From: Apodemus sylvaticus
Taxonomy: Eukaryota; Chordata; Mammalia; Rodentia; Muridae
Length of the DNA: 64,000 nucleotides
Direction of reading: 5' to 3'
Assembly: GCF_947179515.1 (NCBI RefSeq)
Contig: NC_067472.1
Location: 160,314,761-160,378,760 of the forward strand
Shown: positions 12,372 to 23,790 of the stretch, piece by piece
Layout of the letters: every line of letters begins with the position of its first letter
How positions within the stretch are numbered: the stretch's first letter is position 1
The notes under the pieces: model-generated
Databases searched by the model: none
What the model saw: only the letters and a program-made list of their open reading frames with translations
Told to the model about the DNA's origin: nothing
Program-made: the position numbers and the translations under genes

Positions 12372-14240
12372 AGTAGCCTTTTATACTCAAAGGATAAAGA
12401 GACTGAGAAAGAAATTAGGGAAATGACACCCTTCACAATAGTCACAAATAATATTACATACCTTAGTGTGACTCTCACCATGCAAGTGAATGATCTATAT
12501 GACAAGAACTTCAGGCCTCTAAGAATGAAATTGAAGAAGACCTCAGAAGATGGAAAAATCTTCCATGCTCATGGGTTGGCAGGATTAATATAGTAAAAAT
12601 AGTCATATTGCCAAAAGGCAATCAACAGATTCAGTGTAACCCCAATCAAAATTCCAAATCAATTCTTCATAACGTCTGCAGATAGAAAAAGCAGTCTGCA
12701 AATTCATTTGGAATAACAAAAAACAAAACAAAACAAAAAAACCAAACAAACAAAAAAAAACAAAACAAAATAAACAGGACAGCGAAAACTATTCTCCAAA
12801 ACTAAAGATCTCCTGAGGGAATCAACATCTCCAATCTCAAGCTCTAATCCAGAGCAATAGTGATAAAAACTGTATGGTATTTGTACAGGGACAGGCAGGA
12901 AGATCAGTGGAATAGAATTGAAGAACCAGATATGAACACATATGACTACCATCACTTGTTATTTGACAAAAGAACTAAAAACATCCAGTGGTAAAAAGAG
13001 CATTTTAACAAGTGCTGCTGGATCAACTGGAGGTTGCATGCAGAAAAATGCAAATCAACCCAATTTATTTATTTTTCTTTTCTTTTATTGAGTATCTTCT
13101 TCATTTACATTGCCAATAGTAAAACCTTTCCCAATTTCCCTCCTCCCAAAAGCCCCCCTCCCCACCAATTCCCTACCCCTCCTCCCACCCCCTTCCTCCA
13201 TGAATATGCCCCTCCACCTGACACAATCCCACCTTCCCCCAACTCCCCCCATCTGTTTCCCTTTGTTGTGGCCTCTATTGAGCCTTTACCTCACCAAAGA
13301 CCACTCCTTCCACTGATGCTCCCCATGGGAAGAACAATGACTTCAGACACCCAGACACTCCAAGACTCCCAGGGACTGAACCATCAACCAAGGGGTATAC
13401 ATGGTTCCAGCCAAACAATCAACCCATTCTTATCTCCTTGTACAAAGCTCAAATCCAAGTGGATGAAGGACTTCCCCATAAAGATCTTTACCAATCCTAC
13501 TCTGATAGATGGCTAATATCCAATGTATACAAAGAACTCAAGAAGTTAGACTCCAGAGAGTCAAATAACGTTATTAAAAATGGGGTACAGAGAGAAACAG
13601 GGAATTCTCAACTGAGGAAAATGGAATGGCTCTGAAGCCCCAAAAGAAATGTTTAGCATCCTTAGTTATCGGGAAAATGCAAATCAATACAACCCTGAGA
13701 TCCCAACTCAAACCAATCAGAATGGCTAAGCTGAAAAACATCTCAGGGGACAACAGATGTTGGAGAGGATTTGGAGAAAGAGGAAGACTTCTCCATTACT
13801 GGTGAGAATGTAAGCTGGTAAAAACACTCTGGAAATCAGTTTGGCAGTTCCTCAGAAAACTGGACATAGTACTACCCAAGAACCCAGCTATAGCACTCCT
13901 GGGCATGTACCCAAAAGATACTCCAACATGTAATAAGGTCATATGCTCCACTATGTTCATAGCAGCCTTATTTTTAATAGCCAGAATCTGCAAAGAACCC
14001 AGATGTCCTTCAACAGAGGAATGGTACAGAAATTGTGGTATATATACACAATGGAGTACTATTCAGCTATTAAAAATAATGAATTCATGAAATTCTTAGC
14101 CAAATGGATGGAACTAGAAAGTGTTATTCTGATCGAGGTCACCTAATCACAAAAGAACTCACATGGTATGCACTCACTGATAAGTGAATACCCAAAAAGT
14201 TCAAAATAAACATGTTACAATTCATGTTTACAGTTTATGT
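12372..14240 (+). pseudogene. Second L1 ORF2 3' portion, 5'-truncated
   Basis: At 12372 the sequence steps back to the ORF2 position also seen at 11047 (CAGTAGCC... then ACTGAGAAAGAAATTAGGGA) and runs through the ORF2 C-terminal region again, with visible differences from the first copy. The A-rich stretch at 12718-12775 is a local expansion. An inverted L1 fragment interrupts it at 13063-13416, after which ORF2 resumes with CCATTCTTATCTCCTTGTAC. The end of ORF2 is recognisable around 13990-14150 (EWYRNCGIYTQWSTIQLL-like frame and a TMEYYSAIKNNEFMKFL segment in the next frame). Stops and frameshifts are frequent. Confidence 0.85.
13063..13416 (-). mobile_element. Short twin-primed L1 3'UTR insertion
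   Basis: From 13063 a T-rich start and pyrimidine-rich body (reverse complement of an L1 3' end) run to about 13320. From there to 13416 the sequence is L1 3'UTR in plus orientation (CCCCATGGGAAGAACAATGA, CCCAGGGACTGAACCATCAA). AATCAACCCA occurs at 13053-13062 and 13417-13426, giving a 10-bp target-site duplication. A 3' part on one strand joined to an inverted 5' part inside one duplication is the hallmark of twin-priming inversion. Confidence 0.85.
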
Positions 14241-14500
14241 GGTCAATACAGACCACAGAAAGCTCAAGAAGAAGGAAGACCAGATTGGGAGTGCTTTGGT
14301 TCCTCAGAGAAAGGGAACACAATATTAACAGGAACAATTATGGACACAAAGTGTGGAGCAGAGACTAAAGGAAAGGCCACCCAGAGACTGTCCTACCTGA
14401 GGATTCATCCTATAAACACTCACCAAACCCCAAAACTACTATGGATGACAAGAAGTGCATACCTAAAGGTATCTGCTATGGGTTTCTTTTGGAGTGACCT
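14241..14500 (+). mobile_element. L1 3'UTR remnant
   Basis: Follows the second ORF2 end with 3'UTR landmarks: AGCTCAAGAAGAAGGAAGAC, GGAGCAGAGACTAAAGGAAA, GGATTCATCCTATAAACACT and ACAAGAAGTGCATACC. Similarity fades around 14490-14550. No poly(A) tail is visible, so the element is probably 3'-truncated or rearranged. Confidence 0.75.
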
Positions 14501-16425
14501 GGTCCCAAGTAAAGCCAATTCTAGAGAGGAGGGGAGACATATTGGTACTTCTCCACCAACAAGCAGAGAACCTCTCAGGTGCTTTCCCTAACACACTTAT
14601 GGAGTTGTTTCTCATCCCTGCTGTTGACATTTTCCTGTTACCATAATATCTTTCATTTGTAGTCTATGAGAAGCCAGGTATAATGACATTTCTAAATGAA
14701 AATCATGAATTTTTGAGGTAGGATACCTATTTAAGGCAGGCTAACGACATGATTTTCTTGTCTCAGCTTCACAGAGCATTGAGTGACAGTGATGTTGATG
14801 ATCTATTTAGGTCAGAGATAATGATATAGACTGCACAAATTCTGGAGCACCAAAATCCACAAATCATTAATGTAGCTTCTAGAAGCTAAAAGATGCTACA
14901 TAGGTAGCCAAAGACACAGGTGGGTGACAATAAAGAAAACCTTATTGCTCACAACATGGGTCAATACCCTGCTCTCTCTGACCACTTACCTTTCTATAGT
15001 CAATAGAAATTTAGTGGGAGCAGAAGAATGAAGTTCTCCACAGACTGTCTGGAGCCATCTGAGGAGACAGAGATTCTAACCTGAATGAGGGAAGTCGAAT
15101 GCCTGTCTATTAATATTGAGTGCCTCTCACGTCCCTGCTTTCTGAGAGCTCCTTGCATCTACCTCCATCTGTGACATGGCTTTCTTGATAGATGCACCAT
15201 GCTGTAACACTGGCACCACATTCATCATGCAGTTCACATTCCAGGACTCTTAGCCATTTTATCTGGAGATATCTGAAAGAGAGAACATGATTTCACAGCG
15301 GTTAGGGTCCCACACATTATGATGGAAGTCCAGGAAATGGAGGAAGCAGTGGATGGCATAGTTATCATGAACTAACAACCAAGCCTGGTTTCATAGGGAC
15401 AAGGGGCAGTTTCTAGTGTGCACAGTAAAGAAAATGGCCATACAATTATTTTAAAAAAAAGTGTTGAAGTACGTGTGCAGATATGTGCCTTTACATCTAC
15501 TTCTGTGCAATATATGAGTTTGTATACAAGTGAGGGTCTTCATGAGTGTGAGCATATACTTGTGTTCTTCATCCATGTGTTCTTTGGTCTGTGTGTGTTG
15601 TCCCTGCCTCTAAGCATATAACCTATAAGGATAAAGCAAAGAACTTGTCAGGGACCCTTCTGCTGCCCTGTGAACTTTTACCAGAGCTTGGTTACCCAAG
15701 CAAGAGAGAGACATGAAAAGGCTGGAATGAACTTGGAAGCTTGGAGGGTACGTGGTCTTCAGAAGAGGGGTGGATGCTTCTCTGAATTCTCTATTTCTCA
15801 GTTTACTCTTCCATACACCCAAGAAACTGCATCACATACTGTTTTGGAGGTATGGATTGTTGCATGCATGGGGAAAAGCAGGGCTTTTCACAGACAAGTT
15901 TACAGTGTAAACAACACAGAGATTTCTGTATAGGTCAAAGCTGTAGGCATTTTGATGGGATAGTCTTTCACCTAGCTTGTTTAAACTTACTTCAGGTTGT
16001 CGAAAAATCTACATGCCCACATGCTTCTCACTATCTGTTACAACTCTGTTCCCTACCTTCTGTTTCCATCAGTATCTTGTGATACTCCTGCATCTGTTTT
16101 GTTCTCTTTGGTCTCTCTTTGGCCCTGGTAAACCCCAATTATTAATAATTTCTGACCCAATTATTGGCTGTCAGATATTTATTATTAGCAATAACCAGTA
16201 AGACAGTGCCAGAATATCTTTTGGGTTGCCATCAGGCAGTGACATTCATGTTTTGAACAGGTGGGGAAGGACAAAATTTACAAATCTGAAACCCAGCAAT
16301 GAGTCATAGAAATGGCAGTATCAAAATCCTGCCTTCACTTAGCTCTTTGTCAGTACAGAATTCACAACTGAAAATAGACACACACCTTTATACAAAGTAG
16401 GTAATGTCATCCCAGCAATGGGTGG
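14501..16425. other. Unassigned sequence
   Basis: About 1.9 kb without a recognised gene. Short frames around 15418-16201 lack known motifs. A stretch around 16085-16310 could be an old LTR fragment (AATAAA on the minus strand near 16180), but the match is from memory and too weak to name. Confidence 0.4.
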
Positions 16426-16429
16426 ATAT

Positions 16430-16590
16430 GCTCACAGCATGCAAATGTGCAGGTCAGAAGACAATCTCAGATGTTGCTTTTGTGATTGCTTCTACTATTA
16501 CAGTTGTGAGCCATTTGATGAGGTGCTAGCAATTAAATTCAGGCCTTCTGCAAGAGCTCTTAATCACTAAAGCATCTCTCTATCCCTCAT
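16430..16590 (-). repeat. Old B3-class SINE, minus strand
   Basis: Contains CAGGTCAGAAGACAATCTCA, a GAGCCATTTGATGAGGTGCT block, AATTAAATTCAGGCCTTCTG and CAAGAGCTCTTAATCACTAA before a degraded CATCTCTCTATCCC end. These correspond in order to B3 landmarks. Confidence 0.6.
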
Positions 16591-17082
16591 CTAAGATACT
16601 TAATATTTGTTTGTTTGTTTATATGTATGTTTGTTTGATATGGAACATTAACCATATCAAGTGTGGAAGTCAGCAGACAATATTGGGAAAGGGTTTTCTT
16701 CTTTAATCTTTATATTGAATTTGGGAATGAAACTTAGCCTGCCAAACAGAAAACCATAAGTTAGCAAACCAAAAGAATAAAAGAGCTTAGGAGAAGATAA
16801 AAAATTCTGAGGCATATTTTTACACATTCAGGAGTCCTCTAAAAACACTAAATTGAAAGCTATGTTTGGGGAAGACTTGTTTGTAGAACCCTGTAGACAC
16901 TATGGGTGCTGCCTCAGTCTCTATAAGTAGAAATAAGCTTTGATCAGTTGACTTAGAAGGTTTTGGTCTTCATGTGTCTAGTCTCTACTCTGGCAATTGC
17001 ATTATATCTACTTATTTTTCTACTTAAGGGTTCCCTGACCTCCAATGAGGTGTGTTTAATGGAGATATCTCATTTGGATTGT

Positions 17083-17084
<2 letters not shown>
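16591..17084. other. Unassigned sequence with a (TTTG)n patch
   Basis: A short TTTG repeat lies at about 16607-16637. Nothing else is recognised. Confidence 0.5.
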
Positions 17085-17164
<80 letters not shown>

Positions 17165-17240
17165 TGTGTATGTGTGTGTGTGTGTCTGACTGTCTGTAGG
17201 TCTGTTGGTCTGTTTCTCTGTCTCTCTGCCTGCATAATGT
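17085..17240. repeat. Compound (TC)n-(TG)n microsatellite
   Basis: About 31 uninterrupted TC units (17085-17147), then TG units to about 17186, then a degenerate TCTG tract to 17240. The overlapping frames that encode SLSLSL, CVCVCV, REREREQ-type or THTHT peptides are repeat artefacts. Confidence 0.97.
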
Positions 17241-18371
17241 CTGACTGTGGGTTTTTGCATTTGCTCACATCAGATGCAGAACATGAAATCTCTGATGGCC
17301 AAATAAGGCACTGGTATATGAGTATAGGAGAATATCATAAGAGGCAATTATTTTGTTACTTGTATTCATTGGTGTATTTATTTTTAGATCTGTAAGTTTG
17401 ATATTAACTTAAGTATTTTGAATATCGACTTTCCTTTTCTTGGCCACTTAAGCACTGCCTCATGTGTGTGTAAATCCCTTGAGACTCAGGAGTGACTAAG
17501 ACCCTCCCCTGAGCACTTCCAACTGCCAAGTTCCACAGAGAGAACACTCTAACTGCCCTACAGGCCAAGCTCAGTCCTCCCCATCCACACACTATCCTTA
17601 CAGAGTAGCCCGAGCACACAAGTCAAAATCTTACCAATCCCTCCCATGGAAAGCTTTGTGCCCAACCCCATGAACAGGTATATATCCCTGCCTTGTACTC
17701 AGTTCTTTGCTGCTTTTCATCTGAGTGGAGGCAGCCACACCAGTGGAGGTTAAGTTTGGTTCTTCCTCCCAGCTCCATGTTTCCAGGAATAAGATTCAAA
17801 CTCAAAATATATTTACGAGTACACTGGTCATATAGCTAGGGTCTTTTCTAACTTGATCATAACAAATATTAACCCATTTATTCTAATTCATATTCTCCTG
17901 TGTGTCTGGTTACCTTGGCTCAAAATACCATGTGCCCTTTTAGTCACATTTTCCTAGGCGAATCTTCTACCCGGCACTCTCCCAGAATCCTTTCTGCCTC
18001 CTGTATGCCCCACCTCCTGCATTGTGCCTAAGCTATAGGCCATTGGATTTCAATTGACAGGGGCCTCATCCATACAGACAGAAGATATTCTCTCCACACA
18101 GCCCTCTGGGTTTTTCCTTCCCAGTAAAACTTTTGTGTGAGGTTTTTGGGCTGTTTGATTCTGTAGAATTCCTTGTCCTCTGATTGCCAGGATACTTTTC
18201 TATTCTTGTTGTAACATGTACAGGGGGTTCCATCTCATATGACATGGCCTGAACTCAGTTTGTTTGGTTACTCCCACATCTTTTGTGTCACCATTGCAGT
18301 AGCATATTTTCAATCAAGATTAAAATGATTTTTACCTTTCTTGGTTATATGAGCATAAATGTTTTGCATGA
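17241..18371. other. Unassigned sequence, possible LTR-like stretch
   Basis: No recognised gene. The more GC-rich part at about 17830-18115 (CCAGAATCCTTTCTGCC, CCATTGGATTTCAATTGACA) has the feel of a rodent retroviral LTR, but I cannot confirm a family, boundaries or a primer-binding site. Confidence 0.35.
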
Positions 18372-18415
18372 GTGTGTGTATGTGTGCCTATGCGTGTGTG
18401 TGTGTGTGGTGTGCC

Positions 18416-18449
<34 letters not shown>
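18372..18449. repeat. (TG)n microsatellite, interrupted
   Basis: TG units with interruptions (GTGCCTATGC, GGTGTGCCTGTGC) and a final pure run of about 14 units. Confidence 0.95.
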
Positions 18450-18452
<3 letters not shown>

Positions 18453-18617
18453 CATGCATATATATTGGCTACAAAGGTCAGAAGATCATTTCCAAGTCCC
18501 TTAAAAATACAGGAAATTAGAGGCGGTTCTGAGCCTTTCTATGACAGCTGGAGATCAAACCTAGGTTTGCAGACACACAGTCAATGCCATTAATCACTAA
18601 GCCAAACTCTCAACTTT
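18450..18617 (-). repeat. Old B3-class SINE, minus strand
   Basis: Follows the TG tract directly. GGTCAGAAGATCATTTCCAA, AGGCGGTTCTGAGCC, GCTGGAGATCAAACCTAGG and CATTAATCACTAAGCC match B3 landmarks in order. A TG tract next to a B3 tail is common because the tail seeds microsatellites. Confidence 0.55.
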
Positions 18618-19554
18618 CTAAATCAACTGAAAGATACTTGAGGCACAAGAAATAATACTATCAATAAAACAGAATATCTATGCTTTCTTATTTTGGACAT
18701 TACAGATAGAAAAACATGATCATAGAGGTTGCCAACCATGAGGAGTCAAGATGGCATCCATAGGAAAAAATTATATTTAGATATATTATGGTTGCTCCTT
18801 TTACTCTTTGGTGTATATCACTGACTGATTTTAGTGAATTATCTACTTCATGAAGATCTGCTAATATTTACTGTTCAGGAGGAACAGGAATAATAATACA
18901 TTCAGATGTATTTGAAATATATTTGTTTTGAATTGGAAGATGGTTTCAGAATGCCATTATAATCAAGTTATCCTTGGCTCCAAAATGATGAATGTAGAAG
19001 TTTCCTTCCCTTGATTTAACAGGTTATGGTTTTCCTAATGTAACAAAATATAGCTATTTTAACTAAGTGTAGGATCCAGAATATGAGCTGCCAATCATGA
19101 AGCAACTACTTCATATGCACTTAACCCTGGTTATTATTGAGGGTGATTGATTTCAGATTATGCTTGGAGCATAAATACATAGCATGCATTCCATTGTTCT
19201 GGTACTAAATGAGTGACATAATCCATGTCCATAAAAGGGGAAACCATATTTTTCACAGACTTTCAATAACATAATTGTAATACAGGCTTCTTCAGAAACA
19301 ACTGCCAAGCTATAAAATTGTTAAGGAGGGCACAGATAGGAGGAAGTAGGAATTCTGCCCTCTGGAATAGGCAATAGGCAGTAAAACATATTTTTATTAA
19401 TTGACAAGAATAGTTATCTGGAGTCCATCGGCCTTAGATGGTGGATTAATGTCAACTCCCTGAAGTTTTATTTAAGTTTCAATAGAATAATGTTTAAGTC
19501 TATATTTAGAAGCCATGCTAAAAATTTTAAAAGTTGGAACTTGTTGAGGCTAAT
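18618..19554. other. Unassigned AT-rich sequence
   Basis: No gene or element recognised. Confidence 0.5.
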
Positions 19555-19678
19555 ATATATCACTTTGTAGCCCTACATAGTAATGCACAGTGTAGATCAG
19601 GGTATCCTCCATCTAAGTGATTTGCCTGCCTCTGTCTCCACTTTCAGGATTAGAAGTATCTACCACTACTACCTGCCA
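19555..19678 (-). repeat. Old B1 SINE, minus strand
   Basis: CACTTTGTAGCCCT, CAGTGTAGATCAGGG, AAGTGATTTGCCTGCCTCTG, a TCAGGATTAGAAGTATCTAC segment in place of GCTGGGATTAAAGG, and CCACTACTACCTGCC correspond in order to reverse-complement B1. Confidence 0.65.
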
Positions 19679-21549
19679 ATAGCGTCAATATCTTAAAAGC
19701 CTGAAGAATTCTTCACCAGGGCTACATTACTAACTTATTAGAACTCCATTAATTCAAAATAAAATTCTTAATTTTAGAATTTTAATATGACAATAGCATA
19801 GATAGGAGAGGAAATCTGAAAAAGTATTAACTTAAGTCACTTTCTTACACGTTTACAACTTTCATTTGCATATCTTAATAAAATATTTTAGATCATCACT
19901 AATTATTTAAGCTTTTACCTTCCTTAGAACTTTACAAGTTGTATTTACACATCTTAAGCTACTTTGTAGACCCTCACAACTTACTTGAGCTTGAAAGCTT
20001 CTCATCTAATTATTTACCAGGAAATCCAGATGTCTGATAACTGACAACTGTCATTGCAAGGCAGCATCTTTAAATAAAGAAATAGTAAAAAATATACTTT
20101 GAAACTTATTTTGTGAGTTTGACTCTTTATGAGTGAAGTAGGTCAGAATGGTAGACTGTGCTTGCCTTTCTCAGCAAGAGGCCTACAAGTTCTAGAAAAT
20201 TGTAGGCAGAAGCCCCATTTATATGACTTAACAAGGCAGCTACTCTCTTGGTAAATAAGCTTATGGGTTAGCCCTGTTTAATCTTCAGTGTGTAAGACCA
20301 TATCCTCAAAACTCTGAAAAGAATAAATTGTAGCAGGAAATATAATCCAAATGGTCTTTGTTTCCACTAAATTTACAAAGACTTGCAGGCTACCTAGAAA
20401 TTTGTCCTGGCTACCATGGTCAACAAGATGGCTTCCTTCATCGGTCTTTGGCTGTCCTACAGGAAAGCATTAAGTCTTCTGTTGCTGCTCAAGACAGCAT
20501 GAACTTTCAGCTCCCAGAACCAGGTCTAAGAGGGTTTCCTGGAGAGAATGTACTTGGGAAAACTGAACTTATTTGACAAGGAAGAGTCAACAAGTGTCCA
20601 CAATCTGGACAAAGCCCTGCTGGAGGGACAGGTATGTGCACAGTTCGGTCTAGTGGTTACCACAATCCAGGTGCAGTGATTATCATGCCCATTTGTCAAC
20701 TAATCCTCTGAAGAGATTGAGGATCATTTATTAAGTAAACCTGATTTTAAATAAACTTTACTTGTTTTAGTTATTAGTTTTAGGATTAACCTTGAAGACA
20801 CATACAGGAAGCTAAATAAAGTTTTTCATTCATAGGAATGACATAACAGTTTTCAAATTAGTTGCATTCTTAGGAGTAAGAGTTGACAATTTTATCCCTG
20901 TTGAATTTGAGCTTTATAATTTTGAGTTGAAGATTTAAACTGGAGGTCTTTGGCATTAAAATATAATGTTTAACTATAGATACACTGCATAGAGGGCCTG
21001 AAAAATTTTCTTGACCCTTTTTACAGTACAACATTATAGAATACCATAATTTCTTGTATAACTCAGTTTAGCCAAGCAGCTAAAGCTCAGTAAAGTAAGC
21101 AAAGCATACAGACATCTATATTTAAGTCAAATACTCCTAACCAAGTAGATCTTAGGAATTGATCAACCTTACTTATCAAATATATATTGTTCCTCATGTA
21201 AATTTAGAAGTCTGATATTTAATATCATTATCAAAGATGTAAGCAATTTGAAAAAATATCCCTAAGTCTGTTTGCATTAGCCTGAGTGTACCTTTATACC
21301 TTTAGGAATTTATCATAATACAAAAATACCCTCCATTATAATTCCAATACTTCCTTTTGTTCCTATAGTCAAAATAGGATTGCCTTAGTTGCCTTATAGT
21401 ATAGGGTCATCTTAATATGGTGATGAAATCAAATGGAATATACTATTTAAATGTAGTAAAGATTGCTGACAGCCATGTGCTTGCTATTTAATACATGTAT
21501 ATATTTTTTAGTAAACCTATTTTTTGAAAAAAAAGTTGAATCCAAGTTT
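19679..21549. other. Unassigned AT-rich sequence
   Basis: About 1.9 kb of AT-rich DNA with no open frame beyond 72 codons and no recognised element. A diverged retroviral internal region is possible but unsupported by any visible motif. Confidence 0.4.
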
Positions 21550-21606
21550 ATATATATATATATATATAATTATATATATATATATATGATATAGATATAT
21601 ATATGA
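21550..21606. repeat. (TA)n microsatellite
   Basis: Two TA runs around a short ATTA interruption, then GATATAGATATA. Confidence 0.95.
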
Positions 21607-21639
21607 AATCAATGTGTCAGTTTGTTAGAAGATTGGGAA

Positions 21640-22490
21640 TTGTTTCATGTGAAAACCAGTTATATCATTCCTTGTCATATACTCAAAATATGTTCCACCA
21701 TCCCACAAGGACGCATGCACAAATATGTTCATAGCAGTTTTATTCCTAATAGCCAGAAACTGGAAAAATATAATGTGTCCTGCCTACAAAATGTGCAGGG
21801 ACAATGATAGAGACTGAAGGAATGTCCAACAAATGTTTGGCCAAAATTGAGACCTAATCCATAGGCAATAACCAGTCCTCAAACTATTAATGATACTCCT
21901 TTATGCTTGTAGGCAGGAACTTACTGTAACTGTCCTCCGAAGGGCTCTGTCTATCACCCAATGGAAATAGAGGCAGACTCACTCCCAAACATTAGATAGA
22001 GTTTGGGAATCTTATTGCAAAGCTGGGAAAATAATTGCAATACCCAGTGCAGACAGTGACTCCATTAAAACCAACACTATTAACTATCTTGCAACGATGG
22101 TGTCTCCCAATGAGTGACCCACCCACCAATGAGAGAACATGAGGTGGGACTAGATGTATACATATATGTAGCAGATGAGCAGCTTGGTCTTCAATAAGGA
22201 CTCCAACAACTAGAGTGGGGGCTTCCACTCATCCTGTTGCCTCTCTGCCTCTAGATACCATGCCCCTAAATGGACCACCTTTTCTGGCCTCAGTGTGATA
22301 ATATGTATCCAGTCCCTCAGTGACTTGATGGGCAAGGGAGTGGTTCTGTGTAACTGCAGGTCTGCTAGTTGGGGGCTGACACACAAAGGTGGAATGAACA
22401 GAAGACTTGCATGAAAGTGTACTGGGAGGAGAGGAAGGACCGATATTTGGATATAAAATGAATAAATATTTTTTAAAAGAGAAAGCAGAC
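21640..22490 (+). mobile_element. L1 3' end of Lx type, plus strand
   Basis: A short stretch of ORF2 end (ATATGTTCATAGCAGTTTTA, TAGCCAGAAACTGG at 21722-21765) jumps to an Lx-like 3'UTR: GAGACTGAAGGAATGTCCAA, ATTAATGATACTCC, GTAGCAGATGAGCAGCTTGG, TTCTGGCCTCAGTG. It ends in AAATGAATAAATATTTTTTA, an A-rich tail with a polyadenylation signal. The minus-strand open frames of up to 98 codons here are non-coding L1 sequence. Confidence 0.8.
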
Positions 22491-22524
22491 TGAGCATACC
22501 ATGATGACCAAGCCATAAACAGCA

Positions 22525-22665
22525 TCCTTCACATGCCTTTGCATCAGCTCCTGCTTCTAGATTTCTGCGATATTTGAGTTCATGTCCTGGCTCCCTACTG
22601 TAATGGGCAAAAATGAGGAAGTATAAGTTAAATAAGCCCTTTTATACCCTTCCAAAAGACAAGAA
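22525..22665 (+). repeat. Rodent medium-reiteration repeat fragment
   Basis: ATCAGCTCCTGCTTCTAGAT, GTTCATGTCCTGGCTCCCT, GAAGTATAAGTTAAATAAGC and CCCTTTT occur in the order of a common rodent repeat whose consensus has AAGTGTAAGCCAAATAAACC. Family name not assigned. Confidence 0.4.
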
Positions 22666-22730
22666 ATGAAGAAAATAGTTTTAATATACATTTTCTATTG
22701 AGTGGATAGAACAAACTCTAAGGTAAGTAA

Positions 22731-22733
<3 letters not shown>

Positions 22734-22781
<48 letters not shown>
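22734..22781. repeat. (CA)n microsatellite
   Basis: 24 uninterrupted CA units. Confidence 0.98.
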
Positions 22782-22782
<1 letters not shown>

Positions 22783-22857
22783 CTAACATATAGAGTAACA
22801 ATTGGACATAATACCTACCAATTAATCATTTAAATTTTCCCCATTATTTTTATGTTA

Positions 22858-22985
22858 GATGTATGGGAATTTACCTGCAAGCAGTGTCTAGAGAAGTCAG
22901 AAAGTGTTGGATCCCTTCAAACTGGATTTAAAGATGGTTGTGGATCTTCCACGTAAGAACTAGAAATTGAATCTAGGTCTTATAG
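22858..22985 (-). repeat. B3-class SINE, minus strand, head truncated
   Basis: GCAGTGTCTAGAGAAGTCAG, GTTGGATCCCTTCAAACTGG, AAAGATGGTTGTGGATC and AATTGAATCTAGGTCTTA follow the B3 order. The tRNA-like head is missing, replaced by the L1 3'UTR segment. Confidence 0.65.
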
Positions 22986-22987
22986 AA

Positions 22988-23375
22988 GATAAAAAAGCCA
23001 GGCACCCATGTGTTGACTTGTGGAAAAGCTGGAAGAATCTGAAGAGGAGAGTGGCACCCTGGGAAGACCAAGAGTCTCAACTGAACTTACTCTCTGAGAT
23101 CTCTCAGACACTGAGACACCAACCATGCAGCATACTCTATGACAGTCCAGATACATATGCGGCAGAATACTACCTGGTCTGGCCTCAGTGAGAGAAGATT
23201 CACCTAACCCTCAAGATACATGTGGCCCAAGGAGTGGAAAGGCCTGATGGAGTGGTGTTATGTACTTTAGTCAGGGGTTGGAAGGAGGGTTATGGGATTG
23301 GGAGAAGTCAGGGAGAGGCAAACTGGGAGGGAGATTAATTATGGACAGGAAAATGGATTAAAGAATAAGAAAAAT
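22988..23375 (+). mobile_element. L1 3'UTR of Lx type, plus strand
   Basis: GGCACCCATGTGTTGACTTG, GAAGAATCTGAAGAGGAGAG, TCTCAGACACTGAGACACCA, GTCTGGCCTCAGTGAGAGAA and a G-rich end with GGAGGGTTATGGGATTGGG are Lx 3'UTR landmarks, followed by an A-rich tail. The 74-codon open frame within is non-coding. Confidence 0.85.
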
Positions 23376-23655
23376 GAAATTAATGTTATTATAGACAGTG
23401 ACATAATGAACTTGTACAGAACAAGTTGAAAATAGATGGGAGCAGTAACCATTACCAAATAATTGCTTAATTTGTGTTACCACTACTGCTGTTTAAATGA
23501 GTAGGCTCAATGCTGGAACACAAAGTGATTTCTGTAGATTTTAGGCGTTTCACATCAAATAAAATGTGTATAATAATTTCCCAGTTAAAGAAAAGAAAGA
23601 TGGAATGGACAGCTGGTGTCACCTCAATATCTCCTTTCAATCATTTCAGTATCTT
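23376..23655. other. Unassigned sequence
   Basis: Nothing recognised between the L1 tail and the next repeat. Confidence 0.5.
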
Positions 23656-23659
23656 TGCG

Positions 23660-23790
23660 CCAAAGCATGTTAGTACCCACTTTGGGTGAAATATATCCTC
23701 TCTTCAGTCATCCTAATTAAGATTATCCTTCCCAGGCATGTTTTCTAGGTGGGTCTATCACCTGCCAAGTGGACAGTATTAACCATAGCA
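23660..23790 (-). repeat. Rodent interspersed repeat, possibly URR1-like
   Basis: TGGGTGAAATATATCCTCTC, AGGCATGTTTTCTAGGTGGG, CAAGTGGACAGTATTAACCA is the reverse complement of a common repeat starting with a GTTAGTGTTGTCAACTTGAC-type end. I think this belongs to the short DNA-transposon class (URR1), but the name is from memory. Confidence 0.45.

Noticed and set aside
17024..17395. Frames encoding SLSLSL, CVCVCV and RERERE peptides
   Set aside because: Direct products of the TC/TG microsatellite in several phases.
19320..21480. Possible endogenous retrovirus internal region
   Set aside because: No LTR pair, primer-binding site, or gag/pol/env motif is visible; left as unassigned.
22210..22525. 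Two minus-strand frames of 95 and 98 codons
   Set aside because: They are the reverse strand of an Lx-type L1 3'UTR.
22734..22781. Regular repeat considered as a CRISPR-like or satellite array
   Set aside because: It is a simple CA dinucleotide run; no spacer-repeat structure exists anywhere in the window.
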